From Phoebastria nigripes (Eukaryota > Chordata > Aves > Procellariiformes > Diomedeidae): a DNA stretch of 64,000 bases. This document shows positions 1 through 11,890 of this stretch, piece by piece. Location: the NCBI GenBank assembly GCA_035582835.1, contig JAYKAV010002397.1:62001-126000 (forward strand), in the 5' to 3' direction. The notes beneath the pieces are model-generated. The model was not told the DNA's origin. It ran no database searches and saw only the letters and a program-made list of their open reading frames with translations. The translations under genes were made by a program, and so were the position numbers. The first letter of the stretch is position 1; each line of letters starts with the position of its first letter.

Positions 1-571
1 GGCTGGAGGTAAGCTAGCAGGCATCCATAGACAACAAGATACCTGACAAGCAAACGAAACACAAAAAAGGCCAAGGTTTTTAGAATATTTCACTATTCTA
101 AACTTTGTAAGAGAAGAACAGGACTAAGATATGTGAACTGGCAATTACATAGTTAAAATCTATTCTAGTAACCACTTGAGACAAATGTCTGTCTAAAAAC
201 AGGATGGATGTTTGTGTGCAATAACGTTACTTTGATTTTTTAGGAGAGGCATGAAGGGGAATGACTCAATCTTCTCAACTCCCCACCCATCCTTTGGCTC
301 TGGCTACTGAGCACAGTATAAATTTTGTAGTAGGTACAGGGTCCCAGAGCCACAGCCATTACTAGCTGCTAGCTCTGCGTGCATTAGGACACCCATGTCC
401 ACTCTCACCCTGCCGCTGATGCTTCAGTGTGAGCATGTGCGTGTGCCTTCCAAGTACACTCTGCTCAGGCATTTTTGCCTGGCTTCGCTCAGGAAACTTG
501 CCTCAGATTCCAGCCAGGGTTTAGAGATGCTTTTAAGCTAGATTGGTAATCTGGAAAAGGTTTGGAGGCCC

Positions 572-574
<3 letters not shown>

Positions 575-602
<28 letters not shown>

Positions 603-605
603 ATT
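575..605. repeat. (TTTA)n simple repeat
   Basis: Seven consecutive TTTA units, followed by TTTTATT. Confidence 0.95.
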
Positions 606-1011
606 AAACTATCCTAAAGTTAGTTAGCAACTCTGGGAAAACATTTTCTGTGCCAAAAGAGCATGTGAAGCAGCTGCTCAGAACTTATGCAAACACCTGT
701 GCATATTTTTAAGCTTACTAATAGTTGGAATAGCTTTCCCCCTCACCTCAATACCATGCTAATACCTATTGCTTATATTGAAGCCTTTGTTCATGAAATA
801 TATTCTTATTTTAATAATTCTGTCAGTGAAAAATATTGAGGTATAATGGTGACATGACTAAAATGACAATCCTTCTATGGTACTTGAAATATTCAAGCAT
901 TAACAGTAGGATTTGCCTCCAAATCAGAGACCAGATTTAGCAGGCACAAAATCACATCACTTTTCTGAGACTGCTCTTGCTTCTCCAAAATCTTAATTTT
1001 CTTGAAAAACA

Positions 1012-1225
1012 AGTCACAGAATCGCTGATGCTGTAAGTGACTTCTGGAGATCACCTAGTCCAAGCTCACCTGCTCAAAGCAGGGTCAGTTTGAGCAGGTT
1101 ACTCAGGGACATGCCTAGGTGAGTTCTGAATGTCTCCAAGGATGGAGACTCGTCCACCTCTCTGGGCAACCAGCTCCAAATGCACTAAAGCCTTCTGGAT
1201 ACTCCTTCACAGTCATGACTTCAGA
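1012..1225 (-). mobile_element. CR1 LINE 3' fragment, antisense to the + strand
   Basis: Read on the + strand this is the reverse complement of a CR1 3' end: cacagaatcgctgatg, then ctggagatcacctagtccaa, ctgctcaaagcagggtcag, ctccaaggatggagactcg and ctctctgggcaacc in the standard order. Several differences from typical CR1 suggest an old, 5'-truncated copy. The right boundary, near the cacagtcatgac segment, is approximate. Confidence 0.85.
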
Positions 1226-3475
1226 AATATAAGTTTACTTTACTAACATAGCTAACACAGAGATGTCTATGCAAGTCTGCCACAAGCTAAAATTATTCAA
1301 AAGTCAGACTACCACCACCACTTCAGAACAGGGTGTTAATTGAAATGTCTGGAGAGCAGTCAACCATCAATATCAATCAATTAGCTATTCATCTGTGCAA
1401 ATCCCAGACAAGCACTATTTACAAAGAGAAGTGTTCTGTACTGTGACTTGGTGGATTTCAGAGACAGTGCCTATTATGGAAGAGCCAGGACCTGGACTCT
1501 AACAGACTTTACATACTTATTCAGGTACACAATGAGGCTCAAAGGCCCTGGGGAAGTCAGAAGATGCATAGCTGTATTCAGAAAGTTTGAAATCTCTTGT
1601 GAATACTCTCTATCACTTGTCAACTCATCCTGAAGAAGTTAATTTTGTGAACAGGGCCCAGACAATGCTCCTCTTCCTCTGCTCTCTCTCTCCGTTCCCA
1701 TTATTCCACACACACAAAATTTAACCTCTGTCCCACACTGCACCTCTTCAGCTCGGGGATCACCATTCTCACATCTCATGCCTCCACCAATTTCCAGGCT
1801 TCTAAGAACTCACTGAAGACCACCAAGCCCAAGGAAGAAGGAATAGTCATTTCATCATCCTCATGACAGAAGTAGCCCTGAAAGAAAAAGAGCTCTCTCC
1901 TTCATAAGCAGCATTTTTAACACATAGCTGTAACATCATGGAAAACAAGAACAGTGGATCCTGCACAGCTGGTGACTCAACAGCATTTCTAGTACTGTTG
2001 AAGGCCAACAGTGACAACCCGCCCAAACTAATTTGTTCCACCATGTTGGTTTCAACATCATTTCAACAACTGTTGAAGTTATTTAACTGTATTACTGATG
2101 TGATTGTTAGGGCAAGAGAGCAAACCAAGAGTTGTTTAGAGCTTCAGGGTTTGGTTTCCCCCCTCCCCGTGGAAAGAGTTGCCCAATAACGTACTGGAGA
2201 GTTCATCCCATTACCTATCTTATAGACAGTTACATGCAAATAGGCAAGAGACAAATGAAAATTTAGATAAAACCCTATCAGGCTCAGAAACCAATTCTTT
2301 GGATTGGTCAGCCTGTGGCTGGATACCCACATAACAGAGAAAACTTCTCAGCATTACCACATGCAAGAGAGATGCAATATTTCATGCTCTTTTGGCCCTT
2401 GCAATACAACTTTTAAATACTACTTATAATGGGCATTCAGTAATCAGCAGCTATGGTCATCAAATGCACACACAGCCTGTAAAAACTCTATATGCTGGCA
2501 GAGAAAGCTGAAGACGACTTCAGACAAAAGGAAAAAGGAATGAGTTATGGAAGAAACATAGGAAAGATCAAGTCACTGTAACACTTCCCTCATAGGCAAT
2601 ATAAAGCAACAACAGAAAAGTACCTGGGCACATTGGCAGGTACGAAGGGTCAGCCAGCTCTGGCAAAGGGACAGTGATGGCTGCCGACAGCAGTAATATG
2701 TTTTCACAACCCCCTTTTACTTCAGAAATAACAAACACAGTCTCATATCCTCAGTTTGAAAAACAGTTCACCACACTATTTGCTGTTTACATGGGATACA
2801 AAATGGCAAGTTACCTCCATTGCTGGTAGGAGGTCTTCAATACATGTAAATGGATTTGTTTTCTACAAACGTAGTAGTGGAAGGAGAGAGCTTGTACAGG
2901 AACGGTTTGGCAGGTTGCAATATTGGAGTAGGGGAGATTAGCCCATAATTCAAGGCCAGCTTTGCATGCAGCAGGAAGTTTTATCATCTTAACAGGCTTC
3001 CTTCAGCTAATTGTAGCATTGACTGGAGAAACAGACTTGATCGATCTATACTGGATCTATGTTTAAAAGGATAATTCCTTCTCTTTCAAACATTTATTGT
3101 TGATCCCACTAAATATGGTTGTACCATTACAAAACCCGCATTTTTGTCCATTGTTAGCAAGCTCATTAACATCTGCACATTGTCCTTCATGGTAAAATCA
3201 GAACTATCTCTTAGCAAGGTTGCTCATTATCATGGAAAGCAGCTAAATCTGTCTTTCTATAGTCTCCATTTTTAGACAGCAGGTCATCCTGCAACAGCTT
3301 TCATTTAGGAGTTGTTTCATTATCTACCACATAGACCTGGGTAGGAACTAAAAAGAGCTTTCCTGGTCATGTTTTTTTTTCCCTCTCCACCCATCCTCCC
3401 ACCAAACACTGAGCTTTTTCGTCAGCTTACCTCACCCCAATACATATTACTCAAAATCAGAATGCAGAAGAGTTT

Positions 3476-3481
3476 TTTATT
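3476..3481 (-). terminator. Candidate distal polyadenylation signal AATAAA
   Basis: The minus strand reads AATAAA here. About 20-50 nt further downstream it becomes G/T-rich (tgtattggggtgaggt, about 3429-3444), the usual arrangement for cleavage near 3455. It would give a 3' UTR of about 6.3 kb. Confidence 0.4.
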
Positions 3482-3929
3482 GGTGGTTTAAAAAATAAGT
3501 AAATAAAAAAAGCAGTAAATGCCAAACATGAAATAATTGTTCCTGTGCATTACTTCAAACTGACATAAATAACCGCACATTGCTAAAAACACATCGAATA
3601 TAATTTGGTGGTTACCGAGATGTGCCTGGAGTCTGCCAAATCACCACTTAGCTGAAATCACAATACATCTGAGAGGCTTATTCTGTCAGTGAAAGTCATT
3701 ATCTTCTCAAATATTCCCAAATTTCTCAAGTCAGGGCATGGATATCTAGAGCTACAAGCTTCGTGAAGAACTGACATCTCTTTCTTTCTTTTCGTTCTAG
3801 GTGAAAACAAATACTGCTAGTCATTCACATTATGCAGTACTCAAAGCATAATTTAGTCAGATCCAATTGTGTGTGTGCATGCACACACTCTCCAACCTCA
3901 AGTTAAAGGTATGAAATGTGGGATAATTT

Positions 3930-3935
3930 TTTATT
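3930..3935 (-). terminator. Alternative distal polyadenylation signal AATAAA
   Basis: The minus strand reads AATAAA, followed after roughly 35 nt by a G/T-rich element (gaggttggagagtgtgtg). The context is as good as that of the signal at 3476, and cleavage near 3910 would give a 3' UTR of about 5.9 kb. Confidence 0.4.
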
Positions 3936-4280
3936 CTCATCCATTTACTTGTTATGTCTGTTTCCAAGCTATTAAATTACATTACATAGCTCAGTGTTCC
4001 CAAATGATGGAAGTAATGATATAACCCTACAGACTAAAGTCTTTCTGTTCTGGTACAGGAGCGCATAGTGATCCATGACAGCAAGCCAAAAGGTTTCAGA
4101 AACAGTGATACAAAATACTGAGTATTAATTGCTGTATGGCAAGGACTAATGGGGATATTTTTATGAACTCTCTTTAGAAACTGGCCACTAGGTCTGTGGT
4201 CTACAGACTATAGTCTGTGGATTAACTTCAGTTTTTGATTTAATTTATAAACCCCAGCAATTGAGTTGAACTTACCTGTC

Positions 4281-4303
4281 AAAAAAAAAAAAAAAAAAAA
4301 AAA
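4281..4303. repeat. Poly-A tract, 23 bases
   Basis: An uninterrupted A run on + (T run in the SPRED1 transcript). The 7-mer cttacct occurs on both sides, at 4271-4277 and again near 4311-4317; no insert body is visible between them. Confidence 0.9.
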
Positions 4304-5177
4304 GAGCCCCTTACCTATTCTTTTTTTCTTGTTCAAAACCAGAAGATTGTGCATTCTCCATGACATTAAGGTGGATTTGTCTGAGATCTAACACTAGGAT
4401 TTTAATTTTTATGAAACCATGTTTAATGCTGAGTCACTTCCTCATATGTGGTCTTCATATAGTCCTATAATACTCTCTATTAACCCCTCACCTTGTTAGT
4501 CACTTAATTCATTTGCCTGTGTCCTTTCTCTGGTAGAGCTGCATTTTCAAATCATCAGTTAAAAGCTCAAGTATCAACAGTTAATAGTCCATGTAATGAT
4601 TACACCTGGCAATAATAAAATTCTTCAAGTTAGAAACTGATCAGATGAACAGCGAGAATTAATCGGTTGTAACCAGTCAGAAAACATTTGCAAAAGCTAG
4701 AAGCAAATACAATTCAATTTAGAATAATACATCCTAAACCCTGACCACTGAGCTTTCAAATTATACGGATTTCTACGTGTTCATCTTCATTTTTCTTCAT
4801 GGACTGATTAGTTTTCCTTCCTTTTCTGGTATATATCTTATTCTTTAACTTGCACAAAGCTTAGAATTATATTCAGATACACACATTTTTGTGGTGGGGT
4901 TGAGTGGGAACTCAAATAAACATGATTTATATGAAGGAACCTTGACCTCCATAGCATGATGTCAAGGACAAGTACTGCTGTAGATACAAAGCAAGCTGGT
5001 ACAGGCACATTTTTGTTTAAAACATAATAGCAACTCTTAAAAATGCTTCTTATGATGAAAGATGCTGGAGCTTGAAGGTAATACAATGTTTGTTCGACCA
5101 GTCTTAAAATCATAGAATGATCTGATTAATATTTTGTTTAACCGGTAAGCAGAATACTATGGCAAAATGGTTACCTG

Positions 5178-8028
5178 TATTTACATCTTTTTATTCTGTT
5201 CTTGAGCTGCAACATTTAATTTCATACACACTGTTCTGAGTAATCCCAACAGAATGGAAAAACATGTCAGTTGTTTCATTTCAAGATAGTTTTAATCAGG
5301 TAATTACAGGAAAAAACATTTAAACAATTTTTATGGTGTTATCTGCTATGTCAACTTACAAGGATATGATGTAACAAACCAGTTACAAACTTAAAGGCAT
5401 ATTTACATTATATACTCAAAGTAACAAGCTATATTCGTATNCATAAAGGAAACACCTATGGGATGAGTTAACTAAATTATACATCATTTAGTAGAAAGAA
5501 ATAGCAGTTGAGGTTTAATGGAAACAATATACACATGAGGCACTTTGAGGTCATTAGGGTGGAAAGCAAATGGCACCAAGCGAAAGGAGGAAAACTATGT
5601 ACAGCTTATACTGCAGCTTTGAACATGAAGGCTTCTTCTTCACCAAATGCTTTGATTTCTTAAACGAACCACAACTTTTGCTATTAGAAAGAGAAGCTTT
5701 CAGGAAAAATAACAAAACCAAACCCAAACAACCCCCCAACCCCTCCTTGTATTTATCAGTGCACCAAAGGAAATGGAAGTTTTATCCACCCAGCTGCTGG
5801 ACTAACAGTACCATAAGGCATCTTTTTGAAGTTATTGTTTTGTTGCCAGCCACCACCCTTGATCTTCATTTTATTAATACGAATGTATCACTGTACTGGC
5901 TGCATACTGTGCCATAAGCTCTGAAAAGATTTAAAGTCTAATTTAAACCTGTGCATTATTTACAGGGGAGTTCAACATTATCCTCCAGGTACACATGAAC
6001 AGATCATTCTGAAAAGAACACATCTGAAATGGGAATGTTATATTCCAACATGCAAAATTAAGACATTCTTCAAAATACCTTTGTTTCTCTAGAGGAAACT
6101 GCATTGGTTAAGACTGTTTGGAACATCCCTTACATAAGCTCTCAAAAGGCATCTGAGTTTTATGCCATCATTTGCTGCTGTTTACTAAACAGTTACCATA
6201 GTAATTGTAGATTATCATCAGCATATTGCTTTAATCTTGCACACAGCTGTAGGTATACCCTTCACTACTACTGAATCGCATGTGCGTGCGCACAGACCCA
6301 CCTGTGCATACTCAAAACTTGATTTGTATCACAAACCAAAAGGCCAGATTCCCTCTGCATGAACATCAGAACTCCATCACTTTGCTGCGGGAAAGAACTT
6401 CAAGGGGAAGGAGAATTAAAAAAAAAAAAAAAAATCATCTTTCTTAGGAACCCAGTGGCAGAATCGAAAGAATTTTAATTTCATTCCTGATTTTTATGCT
6501 TTTGTGTAATAGGCCATTGTAACTATTTTAAACCTAACAAAATATATGGTTAAAGCATTTTTACTTTCAATCAGTATTAATAATGAAACTTAAGAAGCAT
6601 GATGAGATAAAGAATCACAGTAAGAGTCCAAATTACTGTTTTGTAAATTCATAACTAAAGCTTAACATATTTTTGTAGCTTAAGTAGTGCACCGATAGCC
6701 AGTTAAATTACTGTGCAATCAAATATTGTGCCTAAATGCAGCTGAATGTTTTTCCCCCAGTAGATGGTGCAGGAGTGCTGCTATCATTTAACTTCTTCCC
6801 CCACTTTCAAGGGGAAATACTTAATTTTCACAGTAACTGAGGCTTTCAACAAGCGAGGGACTTAATATTCGCTGATGGTTTCCCAAGGCTCAGGTCTCCC
6901 CTCCAAGGAACACAAAGCTCTACTACTACATGCCTGACAAACTACAGTTCTGATGTTAAGGGCAAGGGAAGGAGTAAGGATTGGGGAAGAAATTTCTCTT
7001 TTCCCAAATGCTTAAGAAAGTATTTCAGAAGAGACAGAATAAATGTTATGTGCTGTCAAGAACAAAAGATGCACGGATGTAACAGCCCGTTCTGGAATGG
7101 GTTTGCTGTATGTCTACCTTCCACTACCCATCTCATAACTGCAACAGTGGGCAAGATCCCTAACACTGGAAGAAAAAGTACGTATGCATCCTACTAAAAC
7201 CAACCCTTACGTAACCACGTATCTTTGCAGTTCCTTTAGTCGCTCTCAAACTGGGCATGCAGGCTGACACTTCCAGCATAGGAGGAAAAAGTGAACATAT
7301 GTCAGTTCAGTAACCCTTTTTACATGGATCAAGTCTTCAAAGAGGAAAGCAAAAGGTGAAAACATTTTAGCAGCAAAATGGTTAAATGCAAGGTGAAAAT
7401 ATTAATGCACACATTCAATAAAAATATTAAAGCATATACGTTTCATATAAAATACAGTACAGGACCAGGAGTTTCACTATGTTGTATAGTGCTCAGAGGA
7501 AACTGTTAAACTCATTTCTTTCTGAAGTCTATACACAATATGATTCTATAGCATTTTCCTATACAGCCAGCAAGTTCTTTTCTTAGGTTGTTCATACCTC
7601 TCTTCACCTCGAATTAGGAACCTAGCACTTACAAATATTAAATTCCTCTCATTCGCTAGAAAAACATCACCATTTTTTTATCAAAGTTTTTTTTAAAGTT
7701 AACAGTCTATTCCAGGCAACCAAGTTTAGCTGAAAATGTATGAAGCATGAAAATCAACCAGAGTAGCAGCTTTCAAATATATAAACAGAAAAAACCAAGA
7801 CTGCTGCTACCGTGTCATATTCTTGGACTTAATTCATCCAATCAACTCTTAATACAAAACTAGAAGCTCTTCCATAACTTCTACAGTTATCAATATATTT
7901 GTCTTCTTTTCAATGTGAAATAATACTTTGAGATGATCTATGTACACAAGGTGGTCAATTCAAGCTGTAATATAAATATAAATGTTTTCTTTTAAAAAGT
8001 ATTTTACAGACAGATAATGTTATATACA
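5178..8028 (-). promoter_or_regulatory. Six Pumilio-type motifs (UGUANAUA) in 3' UTR
   Basis: The RNA sense strand carries TGTAAATA at 5178-5185, 5400-5407 and 5957-5964, TGTACATA at 5596-5603 and 7939-7946, and TGTATATA at 8021-8028. All match the full Pumilio consensus. Pumilio proteins bind such sites to repress or destabilise mRNA. The motifs are seen directly; their use is inferred. Confidence 0.5.
6418..6434. repeat. Poly-A tract, 17 bases
   Basis: An uninterrupted A run inside the probable 3' UTR. Confidence 0.9.
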
Positions 8029-8431
8029 TTTGCTCATTTTACTTCTGGGCTACAAAGGAAAATTAAGGGCACTGATACATGCAGAAAGACAAATTACACA
8101 AAATATACTGAAGAAATGCATAGGAATTGAGAAAAGTCAGTCATGTGCATCTTTTAAAATCAATTAGGTTTTTTGTTTGTTTAATAACAAGGGTATACTG
8201 AGGACAGTCTGTCCCACTCCAGCCAGGATATCAAATAGGCACCTGCGCTAATGAATTATGACTTTTTTTAGTGTTTTACATATCTTTAATGAGAAGTAAA
8301 TGTTTCTTACTTCATGACAGCGAAGTATGTAATGTTTTAAAAAATTATGGGTTAATCGGTTAATTCTTATCTGAAAGTTAAACACTTAGTAAGTACAAAG
8401 CCATAACAAATATCATACACAATATACCACC

Positions 8432-8488
8432 ACGCATACACATACACACACACTCTCTCTCTCNCACTCCCTCCCCCATCCTCCCTCC
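8432..8488. repeat. CA/CT/C-rich low-complexity stretch
   Basis: catacacacacac passes into ctctctctctc and then C-rich triplets. It includes an uncalled base at 8464. It lies in the probable 3' UTR, where the transcript would be G/A and GT-rich. Confidence 0.9.
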
Positions 8489-8535
8489 AAATTTCCTCAA
8501 TTAAGAAGTTCACTCCAATTTTGCCTGGGCTGTAA

Positions 8536-8541
8536 TTTATT
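8536..8541 (-). terminator. Candidate proximal polyadenylation signal AATAAA
   Basis: The minus strand reads gaAATAAAttacagcccagg. If used it would shorten the 3' UTR to about 1.2 kb, keeping the miR-126 match but removing all six Pumilio-type motifs. Further AATAAA hexamers on this strand lie at 5870-5875 and 5190-5195 with weaker downstream context. Confidence 0.25.
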
Positions 8542-9214
8542 TCTCAAGCTAAGTCTTTTGTTGTTGTTTTTGAACGAAACACACAGTACTTTTGTTCTTG
8601 CCCATTCAAATAAGAAAAAGTTGCAGTTCAAAATAATGAAAACAATTTCACTTTTGTTATTAATCTTTTGTTTTAATCATAGTACTTTGATAAACAGCTG
8701 AACAGGATCCTAGTTTAACAGAAGGATAAACAAGAACACTGATGACAATTTGTTACAACTGCCTTAATGTACTTTTTGCTTAATGAACATTTGAATATGC
8801 AATGAAGTATTTTTGGAGGACACCCCAAAAGAAAACAACTTGCTGGTTGAGCAACAGAAACAACTTCCTTTTTGCTATCATGTTGAAATCAGTCATTTAT
8901 ATATAAAAATAAATGTTATGTTCTAACAAGAACATTTTAGACAATTACATCTGTGCTTAACAAAAAAATATTGGTCACTCAAGACTAGAATAATTAATAT
9001 TTTAAAGGTTTTTAGATTATCAGAATGTATGGATACAACTCAACACAAACTGTAGCTGAAGGGAAACAGGACTGAAAATATCAATTTGTCCACCTGGAAT
9101 AAAAATGCGACTAAATTAACTAATTAAATATTTAAAATACTACCATGGAATGTGACAGTAGATATGGTCCATACCTACTGTATCAGAGGGAAGGAAAGTT
9201 TAACATGTAATAAT

Positions 9215-9221
9215 TCGTACC
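9215..9221 (-). promoter_or_regulatory. miR-126-3p seed match in SPRED1 3' UTR
   Basis: The minus strand reads AGGTACGAATTA, containing GGTACGA. It pairs with bases 1-7 of miR-126-3p (a 7mer-A1 type site); base 8 does not pair. The site is about 550 nt after the stop codon. SPRED1 repression by endothelial miR-126 is established in mammals and zebrafish. I infer that this is the corresponding site; orthology needs an alignment. Confidence 0.6.
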
Positions 9222-9767
9222 TTACACATTTAGTTAAATATAAACATTTGTTATTTATACATAAAGTTGCTTCCAAAAAACTATTAATAAGTGATTTAGT
9301 TGCACTTAAAATCAGTTTCATTTCTCATTTGCCGAGTATTAACTTTTCTTAATCTTAAATCAACTGTCACTAGTGCACTTTTAGTTAAAATTTCCCCTCA
9401 GGTAAGTTTTAATCCTTTTAAAAGAGCCCCCTCACCTAAACCATGAATGTACAAAGTGGCAAAAGTTAATCCCTTTTAGTATAATCATAGTTTATATACT
9501 CATTTTATAGCCAATAATAAGAATAGGCTTTCCTTTGCAAAATCTCCTTCACAACTTGCAACAAATGCCACGCACTCAAAGGAAATAGTTAGGCATGGCT
9601 AGCACTTGTAAAATGCCAAGGTCTGACAAGTCTTGTTGCTTCCTCCACATCAAGCATCTCTTACATGAAAGAAGATTCCCTTCAGCTTGCCAAAAAGCTT
9701 CCACAAATCCAAGTTAGATGCCTCCTGGAAACAAAGATTTTTCAGCTCTGTTTGGCACAAGACGGAT

Positions 9768-10427
9768 TCATCCCGCAGCTTTATGCTTTCCTCCACAGCA
9801 CCCACATACCTCACCACAGTGATGGCATGCTCTCAAGGGGAGGTAGCAGCACATACATGGAGCAATGAATGAGAGTGCCACCAGTGCTAACCAGCGTAAG
9901 CAGAACTTGTCATCACTAGTGTCACACGAGCAAGGATCAGAGAAATCTCCTTCAGAGTCTGACATGCAGTGATACAGCATGCTCTCTGCGCAAAGCATGC
10001 AACTAACTTGGTAGATACATCTTTTAATAGGATCAGGTGCATCTTGACATTTTCCTCTGCCATTATCTTCATGATTAAACCTTTCCTGGCAGTATATACA
10101 GCGGGAACGCTCACCATCCTCTTTTCTTCTTTTTGAGTTTTTAAATTTTGATGAGGAAGGCTGAGTTTTAAATACCACAGAACTCTTTGAGTCTTTCAGG
10201 GAATTCAACTTAGTTCCATCCCCACATGGGTATAAATAGTCAGATTTTTTACTGTCTGATTTAGAAAATGGTATATTTGAGTCTGTGTCATCCCTCTCCA
10301 CGTCGTTCTTCCACATGTCAGGATGCCTGTAGTCTGCATAACGACGTATCAAAATGTCACGAGGGTTTATTCTAACAATTTCATCTTCATCCTGAAAACT
10401 AACGTGTCTGATTGACTTCAGTGGGAC
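9768..10427 (-). CDS. SPRED1: SPRED1 terminal coding exon (KBD and Sprouty domain)
   Basis: This exon codes 219 residues and a TGA stop at 9768-9770, about residues 196-414 of the protein. It starts after an acceptor reading ccatttcag and opens in phase 0 with [16 protein letters not shown], the start of the c-Kit-binding region, followed by [19 protein letters not shown]. From about residue 305 comes the cysteine-rich Sprouty domain, with [31 protein letters not shown] and a hydrophobic cysteine-rich stretch [20 protein letters not shown]. It ends [12 protein letters not shown]. In the family this domain anchors the protein to membranes and helps suppress Ras-Raf-ERK signalling. The sequence matches SPRED1 better than SPRED2, because SPRED1 as I recall it ends in [13 protein letters not shown] see no frameshift or stop inside it. 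Lower coordinates continue as 3' UTR. Confidence 0.97.
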   Translation of the reverse strand, partial: VPLKSIRHVSFQDEDEIVRINPRDILIRRYADYRHPDMWKNDVERDDTDSNIPFSKSDSKKSDYLYPCGDGTKLNSLKDSKSSVVFKTQPSSSKFKNSKRRKEDGERSRCIYCQERFNHEDNGRGKCQDAPDPIKRCIYQVSCMLCAESMLYHCMSDSEGDFSDPCSCDTSDDKFCLRWLALVALSFIAPCMCCYLPLRACHHCGEVCGCCGGKHKAAG

Positions 10428-11656
10428 CTGAAATGGCAAAGCAACGTAAGTTTACTATGGTGTAGTCCCAAATTTATGTCCACCTACAATGTAAAACTTA
10501 GATGAGAAAATTAAAAAACAGGTTTCTTCCTTGCTGCTTGAAGATAAAAATTTCAGTTTATTTTCCTACTAGTACAATTTACAGACTTCCCCACAATAAT
10601 GAGCCTTTCGCATGATATTAGGACCATATGCTTTAGTATTCTTTCCTGACTTTTTAGTATCTCGTAAGAGCTTTGGATATTTTGGTATCTGCATAAAACT
10701 GGATACTGTTCTTTGAATTATGCTCAAAAGTCAGGTTTTAACATCTTACAATGGCAACTAATTCCACAGATCAATTACACCTTACATGAACTTGCTGATT
10801 TCACGTCAGTGATGATCCACTGCTTTAGGATTAACTCCCTGATACATTCTCTTTGAGTTACTCGTGTTATCTAGGAGAAGCTTTCCTTTATTCCTGCTCT
10901 AAGTTTTCAAACTCCCTCCACTTTTGCAACAAGAGTATTGAATACTGGTTACTTATTCTCAAAGCTGTATTCTAGATAAGGATTTTGCTATATGAAGAAT
11001 AATATTCAGTTGCATGATCAATCAATAATAATGGCTTCTAAATGGATCTCCCCTTAGCTAATATACAGTACTTAAATTGATTAGTTTAGGACACCGGCAG
11101 GCAAACACCTCAGTACTTTTTAAATTCTCAACTTGTAATGAACCGACCATAATTCAAGACCTTTTACCTCAAAAGGCAAGTAAGAAGGAACGTGCTAAAC
11201 ACATACAAAACAAACAGCAGAGAGATAAGATAGAGTTCTTGTTTATTCTGCCTTATGATGAAAGGGCATGGGGGCATGAAAAAGTTGTTGAAGGTGGCAA
11301 ATTTCAATCATCCAAATTGAAATACTGCAAACTTTAGATGTAAGATAGTGGACTGCCACTAAATCTTACTGAAATCACATTACAAGTGACTTTCAAGAAA
11401 AGGTGCAAATCATGACAGGATAAAAATTTAGCACGTGTACGGAAAGAGCTCCTGAAAATAGCAGATAGTGCAGCAAAAAAGCAAAAGTCTCAATATGTCC
11501 CAGTATTCCTGCCTTACAGACAGGCAATTATTTTCCTACACTGTAGGGCTATTACAATNGGAGCCAGAATATAAGCAAGCTTCAAGTCAAATTCTGCCTT
11601 TTTCTCCTGTCAAGTGCACAGCCTGCAAACCATCTCACAGGAAAGACTGGAGAGGG

Positions 11657-11682
11657 AAAAAAAAAAAAAAAAAAAAAAAAAA
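11657..11682. repeat. Poly-A tract, 26 bases
   Basis: An uninterrupted A run about 200 bases on the 3' side (in transcript sense) of the exon 6 relic. Confidence 0.95.
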
Positions 11683-11890
11683 TCACTCCCTAACCCATTA
11701 GCCTTACAAATTCTTCCAGAATCATGAATTATTTGGGAATGCATCTGTGGCATCAGTATCGTTGCTTTAAGAGTGTTTACCTTATTAGTACTGACCAAAT
11801 TAGTAAGAATTAATGTGTCACCATTCCATAGTCTAGGACAACAGTTGAACTGCATGTTCCTAATCTGTTGCAGTGTGTAACAACAAACTA

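Larger units (their letters stand above)
1..3454. other. Downstream flank of SPRED1, no gene seen
   Basis: Apart from the CR1 fragment and the TTTA repeat listed separately, I see no coding exon, RNA gene or recognisable element. Open frames are under 85 codons with no domain signature. It is probably intergenic sequence beyond the end of the SPRED1 transcript. Confidence 0.5.
3455..9767 (-). other. SPRED1: Probable SPRED1 3' untranslated region
   Basis: This stretch follows the TGA stop on the minus strand. It holds no convincing coding frame and is AT-rich, with several AATAAA hexamers, a miR-126 seed match and six Pumilio-type motifs. Human SPRED1 mRNA is known for a long 3' UTR of several kilobases, so a length near 6 kb is reasonable. 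The far end is inferred from polyadenylation signals only; it could end earlier, for example near 3910 or further upstream. A 115-codon open frame at 5570-5917 on the opposite strand has no recognisable domain and is not called. Confidence 0.6.

Noticed and set aside
5570..5917. 115-codon open frame on the + strand
   Set aside because: Antisense to the probable SPRED1 3' UTR, low-complexity composition, no domain and no promoter or splice context; likely chance.
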